Positions 52,543 to 61,374 of a stretch of DNA of 64,000 nucleotides are shown in pieces. The stretch is from Anaerolineales bacterium (GTDB lineage: Bacteria > Chloroflexota > Anaerolineae > Aggregatilineales > J027): positions 1,302,001 through 1,366,000 of the forward strand of contig JACKCI010000001.1 of assembly GCA_020634155.1 (NCBI GenBank), given 5' to 3'. Below the pieces are notes generated by a model, which was given only the letters and a program-made list of their open reading frames with translations, was not told the origin of the DNA and made no database searches. Both the position numbers and the translations under genes were made by a program. The number at the start of each line of letters is the position of its first letter. Within the stretch, counting starts at the first letter, position 1.

Positions 52543-54420
52543 TTACTCGTTCACCAGTAGAACTATTTTATCCATTTGTGGCGTGCTAAAACGGGGTTGT
52601 TGTTCTTTGCCAACACTTAAAGCCCGCCGCTTGACTTCCTCGCGCAGCAATCTAAACACATCCAACACCTCGACCTCACCGGGATGGCTCATCGCCTCAA
52701 TCAGCACCTCAGTAAAGAGGCTATTGTGGTGTCCACCGAGGATATAGGATGACTGCGTTTCGGTAGAGGAGGCAATCAACGCCCGCCCACTGCCTGCTAA
52801 CAACTGGGGGTTGATTGCTTTAGGAATCAAGTCGGCTTGGAAAACATCTTTGGTCAAGACCGCCCCACCTGCATGGCAACAATCAAGGAAAACGACCATA
52901 CGTTGAGCGCTCACATCTTGTAGCCATGTGTTGAACATGCTCATATTAAGGGCGGTACTCAGAAAATCGTGCGGATTATACTCATGTGGGATAAAGAAGT
53001 AGTCATCTGTTGTAGTAGCCATCCCATGTCCAGAATAGTACACAATCGCGGTGGCATTGGCATCAACTCTGACCTTCTCGCGTAGCCAGTCAAACGCTGC
53101 TTGAATGGTAGGAATGGCGGCCTGTTCATCAGTCAACACTTTGACCTGTTCAGACAAATAACCTGCGCGTTTTGTGAGAAACTCCTTGACCGCCAAGGCA
53201 TCATTGGCCGTGATAGGCAATGAATATTTGGGGTTCTTGGTCTCACCCACCCCAATTACCAAGGCATACCCGTGTTCAAATGGTTGCACTGGGCGTATTC
53301 CGTGAACAATGGCGATTTGGGCAAGGGGTTGCGTAGGAGCGAGAACCTCAATCTGGGTGCTGTCGGTAGTTGGTAAGTTGAATGCTTCTGCTACTTGGGC
53401 AAAAGCCAATGTTCCATAGACCAATGCCGCCTTGCGATACAGGTCTGATGCTTGTGGGTCGGCAAATGCGCGTAATGCAGCGATAGTACCACACATCCAA
53501 TAGGCGGTTTCAATCCGTTCACCCAGTGTAGAGTGCATGGCGTCCATATAGGCTTTAATGCTTTGACGCAAGGGCAGAATTATTTGTAGCGCATGAGATG
53601 CAATGAAACCCGCAATATCGTGGGGATTGGGTGTGATGGCAGTACAAATATGAGAGCATAGCCCAACCCACTCCTCCCATGAGGCACGCTCCAACATGAA
53701 CTGCTGAAGCACTGATAGTTCCAACATTGTCCAGTCCAAAAGGATAGGGCCTTGTTCATCAAGTGTCCGCACATCCATGAGGACGGGTTCATTCTTGGCA
53801 ATGTACACGTGGCTGACATCCAATTGTCCGTGCATGATTCCCATCGGCATCAGCAGTGATTGATTGGTTGACCAAAGCGCATCGTTCATGACCCATGCCA
53901 CTGGATTCCTATAAACTCGATTTCCTATCGAGATTGTGTCATGAATTGTGGTTGCGGATGAGAAAGGTGTGTATTGACGTAGCCAATCGCGTAGATTGAA
54001 GGCCTCGCGCTTCAAATCCCGCACATCATTCCAATTTTTGAGATAACCTGCCAACTTCTCCAACAAGGCTACCATCTCATTGATTCGCGGACTGGCGTCT
54101 TGAAGGTACGTCACCAAGGGGCGGATATGGTTAATATGCGGCACATCCACTAAACACCCAACGGTACCAGCAGTGTCCACCAATTCAGCTACTGAAGTGG
54201 GAAACATCTCTAGTTTAAGCCGTTCCACACGTCTTTGTTGGCTAGTGATTGCGTCGGGGTCGCCAGTGGCGTAACGCTGCAAGAGATACATACCTTGCAC
54301 GTCGCGTTGTCGTATGGCGTTGCTATCGACACGATAGAGTTTTAACGAGGGAATAGCAGAGGGTACTTCGTCATAAAGCACTAATGGTGGCGAAAAAAGA
54401 TTCAACAGCTTATAAACCAT
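52543..54420 (-). CDS. Caspase-like protease with degenerate kinase-like domain
   Basis: 625 residues. C-terminal about 230 residues are a caspase/metacaspase p20 fold: YALVIGVGETKN, ANDALAVKEFLTKRAGY, catalytic His in AIVYYSGHGMATT (about 465) and catalytic Cys in VVFLDCCHAGG (about 511), then ALIASSTETQSS. The N-terminal about 370 residues parallel the kinase-like region of the two DGR targets, but the loop reads MHGQLDVSHV, lacking the catalytic Asp and Asn (LMDVRTLDE and LDWTMLELSV follow). It is the upstream gene of an operon with target 2. Bacterial caspases often execute cell death when released by a sensor; the shared kinase-like region suggests recruitment to the NACHT receptor (inference). 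Confidence 0.88.
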   Translation of the reverse strand: MVYKLLNLFSPPLVLYDEVPSAIPSLKLYRVDSNAIRQRDVQGMYLLQRYATGDPDAITSQQRRVERLKLEMFPTSVAELVDTAGTVGCLVDVPHINHIRPLVTYLQDASPRINEMVALLEKLAGYLKNWNDVRDLKREAFNLRDWLRQYTPFSSATTIHDTISIGNRVYRNPVAWVMNDALWSTNQSLLMPMGIMHGQLDVSHVYIAKNEPVLMDVRTLDEQGPILLDWTMLELSVLQQFMLERASWEEWVGLCSHICTAITPNPHDIAGFIASHALQIILPLRQSIKAYMDAMHSTLGERIETAYWMCGTIAALRAFADPQASDLYRKAALVYGTLAFAQVAEAFNLPTTDSTQIEVLAPTQPLAQIAIVHGIRPVQPFEHGYALVIGVGETKNPKYSLPITANDALAVKEFLTKRAGYLSEQVKVLTDEQAAIPTIQAAFDWLREKVRVDANATAIVYYSGHGMATTTDDYFFIPHEYNPHDFLSTALNMSMFNTWLQDVSAQRMVVFLDCCHAGGAVLTKDVFQADLIPKAINPQLLAGSGRALIASSTETQSSYILGGHHNSLFTEVLIEAMSHPGEVEVLDVFRLLREEVKRRALSVGKEQQPRFSTPQMDKIVLLVNE

Positions 54421-54997
54421 CTCTATAGCTCCACAAGAATCAATAACAAGCAGTATCTATATTGCAGCGATCAACATTCGACTGTAAATGACTATCAGCA
54501 AATCTAGTTTGTTGGCTGACTAAAGCAACCTCAAACTTTGTTAGGGGTGATACCCCAATAATAAATGAATATGTTTGTGAGTATAGATAGCTTTCGGGAA
54601 AAAGCCAAAATGGTGGCTGTGGTAAGTTACTGTTCATCCCAGAGTCTGGGGCAAATCATTCCTTACTATATTGTCCGCGCTTGCTTCTCCTCTGATCTGT
54701 TTTACGTTACCCAGAGACATCTTTGCACTCCACTATAGCAGGACATTTCCTGATAGGTTAGGTGCCTTCATAGACGCAAAGACCTCGCAATCTAATCAAG
54801 TTTGCGAGGTTGATGAATCAGTAAAGGGTTTTGCTATTGACGCATCTGGTTATTGCAGGTCACCTACCAGTTACGATTGCACTTCAATCGTGTTAGCTGT
54901 CTCCGCTACCTTCGGACTACATTCGGTACCTCTACCCCCACATACAGCCTCGAAAGCACCTTTTCAACAGCTTCTACTAGAGAAAAGCGTGGGATGG
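54421..54997. other. Right end of the element
   Basis: About 580 bp with no convincing gene; presumably holds the promoter of the caspase-target 2 operon (AT-rich, 54440-54660) and the right arm of the attachment site. On the minus strand, positions 54996 to about 54905 would be the read-through tail of the integrase in the excised circle. Confidence 0.5.
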
Positions 54998-55018
54998 GTT
55001 CGAACCTCGTATGGGGCA
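54998..55018 (+). repeat. attR core (duplicate of tRNA-Glu 3' end)
   Basis: 21-bp perfect copy of 3914-3934 in the same orientation, preceded by GGGATGG and followed by TTAGTATAAA. No other tRNA arms are present, so this is a fragment only. Confidence 0.88.
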
Positions 55019-55389
55019 TTAGTATAAATTATTTCATACTACAAAATCTCACCCCACTCAATACATTTTCACCATAAAATCTAAATCACCTCACTATGAG
55101 CATAGTATAAGCGTAGGGAAGTCGTATACTTATAGCATTCATTTCACAACTTACCATCGAAAAATCCAAGCATGATGTCTCAACCACTTTTTTACCAATT
55201 TTCGACACTTTAGAATTCACATCTAGCGAACCACCAACAGATTATTGCCTTGGATATGCAGTCACGGATTAGAGCAAAGTAGGAGCAGCGCATCGTCCGT
55301 CTAAACCATAAACTTACCCCCGCGCCCAACGCCCAGCACTCCACTGGTCAGCTACAGTTAGTTGCAATCTGCTGACTTTGGGTCAGAGT
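55019..55389. other. Intergenic host DNA beyond the element
   Basis: About 370 bp, AT-rich, no recognisable gene. In an empty chromosome this would directly follow tRNA-Glu. Confidence 0.5.
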
Positions 55390-57147
55390 TCAGAGCCTAA
55401 GTTGACCACTATACAACCGTGCATACATCCCATCTCGAGCAAGTAGCTCCTTGTGTGTTCCTTGTTCTGATATGCCATCCTCCGATAGCATTAGAATTCG
55501 ATCCGCATTCTGAACAGTTGATAAACGATGTGCAATCACCAGTGTTGTTCGGTTATCCGCAAGTTGTTCCATCGCAAGCTGAACGGCACGTTCACTCTCG
55601 TTATCTAACGAACTGGTGGCTTCATCAAATATGATAATTGGCGGATCCTTGAGGAACAGACGGGCAATGCTCAGACGCTGCTTCTGCCCACCTGATAACT
55701 TCACACCACGTTGACCAATATCTGTATTGTATCCATTGGGAAGGGCCATAATAAAGCCATGTGCATTCGCTTTGACCGCCGAATCTATAATCTCCGCTTG
55801 GTTTGCGCTCGGCTTGCCATAATTGATATTCTCATAGACTGTACCTGAAAACAGATATGTGTCCTGATGCACGATACCGATATTTCGGCGTAGTGACCGC
55901 AAACTGATGTCACATATGTTATGACCATCAATCAGAATATCACCCTCGGTCACCTCGTAAAAACGCGGAAGCAAGGACAAGAGTGTTGTTTTCCCGATAC
56001 CCGATACCCCGACCAGTGCAACATATTCCCCCATCCGGATTTCCAGTGAGATGTTCTTCACCACATAATCAAGATGCTCACGATATTTAAAACTGACATT
56101 CCGAAATTCAACATGCCCCTGAGCCTGTTTCAGTTCAATAGCATCGGGTGAATCTTGGATTTCCGGCTCAATTTCCATGATTTCCATAAACCGATTAAAT
56201 CCGGTGACACCTTCCTGATAGAGTCGGGCAAGATTCGCAAACTTTGAAATTGGGTCAATCAGAATTGCGATGAATAACAGGTAAGTTACCAAATCAGTTA
56301 AATCCAATGAAGCATGCAGAATCGCAATACCACCGAAGATAATTACACCCATCGTCAGCACCTGTGTAAACGCCATCATCCCTTCATAGAAGAAAGCTTC
56401 ACTTCGATATATATCGCGTCTGGTAGTAACAAACCGTGCGTTTTCATAGGCAAATTTCTGCTTTTCCACTGTTTCATTGGTGAACGATTGAACAACTTTG
56501 ATACCAGTCAGCATATCTTCCACCTGTGCATTGATGTCACCGATTCGCGTCCGGCTTTCAGTCAACGCACTGTTAAGGCGTCGATTGTAATGCAACGCAT
56601 AGAAAGCCATAAATGGCATCAGGAGAAAAATCGCCATTGTCAGCGGGATGTTGATGCTCAACAGGATGGTAAATGCGCCAAGCAACTTCAACAGCGCAAT
56701 CAACGATTCTTCAGGGCCATGATGTGCCAACTCGCTAATTGCAAACAAGTCGTTGGTGATACGAGATAACAAGTGGCCTGTTCGCTGTTCGTCATAGAAG
56801 CTAAATGACAACTTTTGATAATGGTCGAATAGGTCACGTCGCATATCACTTTCCATATGTGTACCCATCATATGCCCCTGATAATCCACAAATGTATTGC
56901 ATACGATCTGGATAAGAATCAAACCAACCATCACCAACCCCATTAGAATGATCTGATTGAGAGCATCCGGCGCGTTATTTTGCAAGATGTTCTGGGTGAT
57001 ATATCTGGCACAAAGGGGAAGAACAAGAGCAGTTGCTGAAACAATAACAGCGCAAACGAGATCAACAACCAGTAAACCCCAATAAGGCTGGTAATACGAA
57101 AAGAATTTCTTGCTCCGCGAAGGCAAGTGGTCACGCGAGTTCGACAT
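55390..57147 (-). CDS. ABC multidrug/lipid half-transporter (membrane-ATPase fusion)
   Basis: 585 residues from ATG 57147 (AAGGGA about 10 nt upstream; a TTG 8 codons earlier is the alternative). N-terminal six-helix exporter domain (about 20-310): YWGLLVVDLVCAVIVSATAL, LMGLVMVGLILIQIV. C-terminal ATPase: Walker A LVGVSGIGKTTLLS (about 375), Q-loop GIVHQDTYLFSG, signature KLSGGQKQRLSIARLF, Walker B PIIIFDEATSSLD and H-loop VIAHRLSTV. Typical length for a homodimeric type IV ABC exporter (MsbA/BmrA-like). Substrate not predictable. Host gene, no operon partner visible. Confidence 0.92.
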   Translation of the reverse strand: MSNSRDHLPSRSKKFFSYYQPYWGLLVVDLVCAVIVSATALVLPLCARYITQNILQNNAPDALNQIILMGLVMVGLILIQIVCNTFVDYQGHMMGTHMESDMRRDLFDHYQKLSFSFYDEQRTGHLLSRITNDLFAISELAHHGPEESLIALLKLLGAFTILLSINIPLTMAIFLLMPFMAFYALHYNRRLNSALTESRTRIGDINAQVEDMLTGIKVVQSFTNETVEKQKFAYENARFVTTRRDIYRSEAFFYEGMMAFTQVLTMGVIIFGGIAILHASLDLTDLVTYLLFIAILIDPISKFANLARLYQEGVTGFNRFMEIMEIEPEIQDSPDAIELKQAQGHVEFRNVSFKYREHLDYVVKNISLEIRMGEYVALVGVSGIGKTTLLSLLPRFYEVTEGDILIDGHNICDISLRSLRRNIGIVHQDTYLFSGTVYENINYGKPSANQAEIIDSAVKANAHGFIMALPNGYNTDIGQRGVKLSGGQKQRLSIARLFLKDPPIIIFDEATSSLDNESERAVQLAMEQLADNRTTLVIAHRLSTVQNADRILMLSEDGISEQGTHKELLARDGMYARLYSGQLRL

Positions 57148-57603
57148 GGAATGTCTGTCCCTTAAGTTCAATTGATTAATTCAAGTTGAAATGGACAATG
57201 TGGCAGAAATATCGCCCCCATTGCTAAGGAAATCAGGCCAACCAAGTCGAGTAAGAACCTATGTGGCTTTACAGGAGGTCTGGGTTTATCCAAGCGAAAG
57301 TGCTATTCGCTGTCTTCCGTTTATGGAGCTATTGAGCGAGGTCCCGCCAATTACCTCTAGGAATCTACAACAACCCTATCTCGGTGGTTTTGCCTGTTTT
57401 GATGACTAAGAATATAATAGAGTTCCTCATTGTAGAATCACCTTTCTAATCATCCGAACAGATTGCGGTTAGTTTACTATGTAGCAGTATCCATAGGCAA
57501 CCACGAGGCTTCGCTTTGAATGCCCGCAATCAACCGTAGCACCGCCGCATCCATAATGAACTTGCCCCATTCACCCCACAGATTGATAGCTATTGACATA
57601 ATT
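57148..57603. other. Intergenic region between ABC and Mo-hydroxylase genes
   Basis: About 450 bp separating divergent transcription units; only short open frames. Holds the likely promoter at 57604-57631 at its right edge. Confidence 0.5.
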
Positions 57604-57631
57604 TTGGCTATACACCATTGCGTGCTATAGT
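57604..57631 (+). promoter_or_regulatory. Promoter of the Mo-hydroxylase operon
   Basis: TTGGCT, 16-bp spacer, TATAGT, about 33 bp upstream of the first ATG (57664). Confidence 0.5.
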
Positions 57632-57663
57632 TATTCGCATCCGACACCATAGAGACACTAACC

Positions 57664-58545
57664 ATGAAACCAGCCCCTTTTGAATATCTGATTTCAGATT
57701 CCCTTGATGAAGTAATCGAATGGCTCTCCCAAGCGGGTGATACTGCCAAAGTCTTGGCAGGGGGGCAAAGCCTTGTCTCAGCCATGAATTTTCGTCAGGT
57801 AACCCCCAGCGTCTTGATTGATTTAAATAATTTAACAACGCTCAGTTACCTTCAACTCGCCGCCGACGGCACGCTCCATATTGGAGCCATGACCCGCCAG
57901 CGCCAACTGGAGTTGGAAACAGCCGTGTTATGCCCTCTACTCTATGAAACCATGCCCCACATCGGCAGACCCCAGATTCGCAATCGAGGCACCTTGGGGG
58001 GAAGTTTGGCTCATGCTGCACCAGCCGCCGAATTGCCAGCGGTGATGGTGGCGCTGGATGCTGAGTTAGTAGCTAGAAGCGGGCGTGGTGAGCGTCAATT
58101 GAGCGCACGTCATTTTTTCGTCGGCCCCTATCGCACCCAACTGGCTGCGGATGAGATACTCACCGAAATTATCATTCCCCCACCCCACTCACGCACAGGC
58201 ACAGCCTTTGTCGAATTTTCACGCCAATTTAGTGGCCTAGCAGTCTTGGGTGTAGCTGTAGTTCTGGCATTAGATGAGGATACTATCTGCCGCCATGTAC
58301 GACTTGCCTATTTAAACGCTCACGCCACCACCTATGATGCCTCTGCCACCGCGCAACACTTGATGCTTAACGAAGCCTATACACCTGCACTCCTTGAGGA
58401 AGTTACGCAGACCATTGCCTATCAAGACCTCAACCCACTCGGCAGTCTACATGGCACCTCAAGTTACCAACGCCATCTAGCCACTGTGCTAACCCGCCAA
58501 GCGTTTAACACTGCTGCCAGCCGTAGTCAAGGAGCCGCCCAATGA
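57664..58545 (+). CDS. FAD-binding subunit of a Mo hydroxylase (CoxM/XdhB-like)
   Basis: 293 residues. FAD-binding motifs of the xanthine dehydrogenase/CO dehydrogenase medium subunit: KVLAGGQSLVSAMNFR (about 33) and IRNRGTLGGSLAHAAPAAEL (about 105). The C-terminal CO-dehydrogenase flavoprotein domain contains FVEFSRQFSGLAVLGVAVVL. Passes electrons from the Fe-S subunit to NAD or another acceptor. First gene of the operon; its stop overlaps the next start (ATGA). Confidence 0.93.
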   Translation: MKPAPFEYLISDSLDEVIEWLSQAGDTAKVLAGGQSLVSAMNFRQVTPSVLIDLNNLTTLSYLQLAADGTLHIGAMTRQRQLELETAVLCPLLYETMPHIGRPQIRNRGTLGGSLAHAAPAAELPAVMVALDAELVARSGRGERQLSARHFFVGPYRTQLAADEILTEIIIPPPHSRTGTAFVEFSRQFSGLAVLGVAVVLALDEDTICRHVRLAYLNAHATTYDASATAQHLMLNEAYTPALLEEVTQTIAYQDLNPLGSLHGTSSYQRHLATVLTRQAFNTAASRSQGAAQ

Positions 58546-59015
58546 TTCAGATCACCGTAATTGTGAATGGCATCACTCATACCCTCCAAGTAGAGCCACG
58601 CCTGCTTTTGAGCGACTTCTTACGCCAAGATTTGGGGCTAACCGGAACCCATGTTGGGTGCGAGCATGGTGTCTGTGGCAGTTGCACCATCTTGTTCGAT
58701 GGAGATGCAGTACGGGCGTGTTTAATGTTTGCGGTACAAGCCAACGGGCATGAAATTACAACGGTCGAGAGTCTAACCACAGACATGGAGCGACTACACC
58801 CCATTCAACGAGCCTTTCGTGAGACTCATGCTCTGCAGTGCGGCTTCTGCACCTCCGGCATTCTCATGACCTTGATTCCATTCTTAGAAAAAAATCCTGA
58901 CCCCACAGAAGCCGATATTCGCCAAGCCCTAACCGGAAATCTGTGCCGCTGTACAGGCTATCAGCACATAGTGGCCGCGGTTCAACGTGCTGCCCAACTT
59001 CAACAAAAACCATAA
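58542..59015 (+). CDS. [2Fe-2S] subunit of a Mo hydroxylase (CoxS/XdhC-like)
   Basis: 157 residues. Plant-type ferredoxin cluster in GCEHGVCGSCTILFDG (about 41), then the second [2Fe-2S] domain with LQCGFCTSGILMTL and LCRCTGYQHIV. Standard length and both clusters intact. Relays electrons from the molybdenum centre to FAD. Four-bp overlap with the FAD subunit and 11 bp to the large subunit. Confidence 0.95.
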   Translation: MIQITVIVNGITHTLQVEPRLLLSDFLRQDLGLTGTHVGCEHGVCGSCTILFDGDAVRACLMFAVQANGHEITTVESLTTDMERLHPIQRAFRETHALQCGFCTSGILMTLIPFLEKNPDPTEADIRQALTGNLCRCTGYQHIVAAVQRAAQLQQKP

Positions 59016-59026
59016 GGACATCACCG

Positions 59027-61372
59027 ATGGCAACCCGTTATTTTGGACAACGCATCCAACGCAATGAAGACCCGCGCCTCCTCACAGGTCAAGCACTGTT
59101 TGTTGATGATGTTATGCTGCCCCGCCTAGCCCATATCGCTTTTGTCCGCAGCCCTCATGCCCACGCCCTTATTCACCGTATTGATACCAAGTCAGCGCTC
59201 AAACGCGAAGGCGTTATCGCTATTTTTACAGCCGAGGATTTAGGGGACTATTGGCAACCTGCCCCCATCGTTGTACCTCCTCCCCCTATTCAAGATATGA
59301 CCTTCAACAAACGCACCCAACCCCCTCTAGCCAAGGGCAAAGCACGCTTTGTTGGTGAACCAATCGCTGTAATTGTGGCAGAAAGCCGCTATATTGCCGA
59401 AGACGCCATCCGCGATATGCAAATCGAATACGAGTTGCTGTCCCCAGTCCTAGACATTGAACACGCCCTTGATGCCAACCAGCCCCTAATACACGATGAC
59501 CTTCCTGACAACCTCGGCGCACATGTTGTTCAACGAAAAGGAGACTATGACCGTGCCGCTCAAAGCGCCGATCTCATCATCAAGCGCCGCTTTGACTATG
59601 ACCGGGGCACCGCCGCGGCTATAGAAAATCGTGGTATTGTTGCCAGTTGGGATACACGCGACCAACGATTGACCATCTGGGATACTACCCAAGCCCCTGT
59701 ACCTATTCGCAATGGGTTAGCTAAATTACTGGGCCTTGGTGAAAACCAAGTAAGGGTGATTGCCCCCTTCATTGGCGGTGGATTTGGGCCAAAAGTGATG
59801 ATGTTTTACCAAGAGGAGTTGATTGTGCCTTGGGTGGCTATGCACCTTGGGCGACCCGTTAAATGGATTGAAGACCGCGCCGAGAATTTTGTTGGCACCT
59901 CACATGAACGGGGACAAGTCCACGAATCAGAGATAGCCCTTACCGCTGATGGCAAAATCATTGGGGTTAAAGACACCTTCATTCATGACTGTGGAGCCTA
60001 TATCCCCTATGGCCTAACTCTCCCGCTCAACACCCAATGCACGCTGCTTGGATGTTATGATGTGCAGCATTACACCACCGAATTTGAGGCCGTTTTCACC
60101 AACAAAACACTAGTGGCACCCTATCGTGGGGCCGGACGCCAACACGGGGTCTTTGTGATGGAGCGCTTATTGGATATTGCCGCTAAGGAACTTGGCATCG
60201 ACCGTGCCGAAATCCGCCGTCGCAACCTTATCCCTCCCGATGCGTTCCCTTATCACAACGAGATTATCTATCAAGATTTTGCGCCGCTGGTCTATGACAG
60301 CGGCAACTATGAACCCTCGCTTGACAAAGCCCTAGAGATGATAGACTATCAAGACTTTATTGAAAATATTCAGCCGCAGCTAAAAGCAGAAGGCCGCTAT
60401 GTAGGCATCGGCATTGCAACCTACGTGGAAGGCACAGGCATTGGCCCTTATGAAGGCGCACGGGTGCAAGTCATGGGCAACGGCAAAGTATCCGTTGTTA
60501 CGGGTATTGGCACCCAAGGCCAAGGTCATTTCACAAGTTTCGCCCAAATCGTTGCCGACCAACTCGGCGTTGAGGTCTGCGATGTCAGCATCACGACAGG
60601 CGATACCAATTTATTTTATTGGGGGGCGGGCACCTTTGCCAGTCGTGGAGCCGTTGTTGCGGGCAATGCCATCAATGAGGCCGCCAAAGATGTCCGCCAG
60701 AAAATTCTCAAATTAGCCGCTGAGAAGCTCCATGTAACCGAAGACGAACTTGAATTAACACAGGGGGTAGTGCATCTCAAGCACAATCCCAATATCTTTA
60801 TTGCTCTCGGTGACCTTGCCACCCAAGCCAATCCATTGCGTGGCGCAGTCAAGCCGGGAACCGAGCCGGGATTAGAAGCAACCAATTACTTCGGGCCAGA
60901 ACGAGGGGCCACCGCCAACGGTGTCCATGCGGCTATTGTTGAAGTTGACCCCGACACCTTTGATGTCCACATCTTGCGCTATGTAGTTGTGCATGACTGC
61001 GGCAATGTCATCAATCCCCTCATCCTCGATGGGCAAATTCATGGGGGTACTGCACAGGGTATTGGTAATGCCTTCTATGAGAAATTGGTCTACGACGACC
61101 AAGGCCACCTCTTGAGCATCAGTCTACTCGATTATCTGCTCCCTAACGCCATGAATATCCCTCATATTGAAATTGGGCATGAGGTCACGCCCTCCCCTCT
61201 CAATCCACTAGGCATTAAAGGAGCAGGTGAGGCAGGAGCCATCCCCGTAGGGCCAGTTTTTGCCCAAGCCGTTGAGGACGCTTTGTCCGAATTTGGCGTT
61301 GAAATCCGTGAAATCCCCTTAAGTCCCAGCCGACTTTGGGAGTTAGTACAGCAAGCCCAAGGGAAGGTGTAG
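59027..61372 (+). CDS. Molybdenum-binding large subunit (CoxL/XdhA family, form II-type)
   Basis: 781 residues from ATG 59027 (AAGGA upstream), which avoids overlap with the previous gene. N-terminal MATRYFGQRIQRNEDPRLLT followed by G, typical of the family. Mo-cofactor motifs include FIGGGFGPKVMMFYQEE, the active-site loop VAPYRGAGRQHGVFVMERLL, and GTQGQGHFTSFAQI. The PYRGAGR loop is of the form II/xanthine-dehydrogenase-like type, not the Cys-containing loop of true aerobic CO dehydrogenase, so CO oxidation should not be assumed. GIKGAGEAGAIPVGP near the end carries the conserved catalytic Glu. Substrate probably a purine or other N-heterocycle given the neighbours (inference). Confidence 0.93.
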   Translation: MATRYFGQRIQRNEDPRLLTGQALFVDDVMLPRLAHIAFVRSPHAHALIHRIDTKSALKREGVIAIFTAEDLGDYWQPAPIVVPPPPIQDMTFNKRTQPPLAKGKARFVGEPIAVIVAESRYIAEDAIRDMQIEYELLSPVLDIEHALDANQPLIHDDLPDNLGAHVVQRKGDYDRAAQSADLIIKRRFDYDRGTAAAIENRGIVASWDTRDQRLTIWDTTQAPVPIRNGLAKLLGLGENQVRVIAPFIGGGFGPKVMMFYQEELIVPWVAMHLGRPVKWIEDRAENFVGTSHERGQVHESEIALTADGKIIGVKDTFIHDCGAYIPYGLTLPLNTQCTLLGCYDVQHYTTEFEAVFTNKTLVAPYRGAGRQHGVFVMERLLDIAAKELGIDRAEIRRRNLIPPDAFPYHNEIIYQDFAPLVYDSGNYEPSLDKALEMIDYQDFIENIQPQLKAEGRYVGIGIATYVEGTGIGPYEGARVQVMGNGKVSVVTGIGTQGQGHFTSFAQIVADQLGVEVCDVSITTGDTNLFYWGAGTFASRGAVVAGNAINEAAKDVRQKILKLAAEKLHVTEDELELTQGVVHLKHNPNIFIALGDLATQANPLRGAVKPGTEPGLEATNYFGPERGATANGVHAAIVEVDPDTFDVHILRYVVVHDCGNVINPLILDGQIHGGTAQGIGNAFYEKLVYDDQGHLLSISLLDYLLPNAMNIPHIEIGHEVTPSPLNPLGIKGAGEAGAIPVGPVFAQAVEDALSEFGVEIREIPLSPSRLWELVQQAQGKV

Positions 61373-61374
61373 AC

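Larger units (their letters stand above)
3914..55018. mobile_element. Integrative element of about 51.1 kb at tRNA-Glu
   Basis: Bounded by a 21-bp perfect direct repeat (3914-3934 and 54998-55018) taken from the 3' end of tRNA-Glu, with a large serine recombinase just inside the left end. Contents: integrase, small companion, XRE regulator, plasmid-type genes (replication-relaxation protein, TraG/VirD4-like ATPase, ParA and partners, primase), surface proteins, a full type I CRISPR-Cas locus and a DGR with NACHT and caspase genes. I recognise no relaxase of a classic family and no type IV secretion channel, so it may be an integrated plasmid or mobilisable element rather than a self-transmissible ICE. 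Boundaries rest on the repeats and gene content; no empty site has been compared. Confidence 0.85.

Noticed and set aside
54998..55018. A second tRNA gene
   Set aside because: Only the T-loop and 3' acceptor strand are present; no D-arm, anticodon arm or 5' acceptor.
54671..55027. Plus-strand open frame of 118 codons over the right attachment site
   Set aside because: No ribosome site, ends in the tRNA-derived core, and the opposite strand explains the region as the attachment arm.
57477..57785. 102-codon minus-strand frame over the start of the Mo-hydroxylase operon
   Set aside because: Overlaps the well-supported FAD subunit start and the promoter; composition not protein-like.
59027..61372. 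Aerobic carbon monoxide dehydrogenase large subunit
   Set aside because: The active-site loop is of the PYRGAGR form II type and lacks the Cys-containing loop of true form I CO dehydrogenase.
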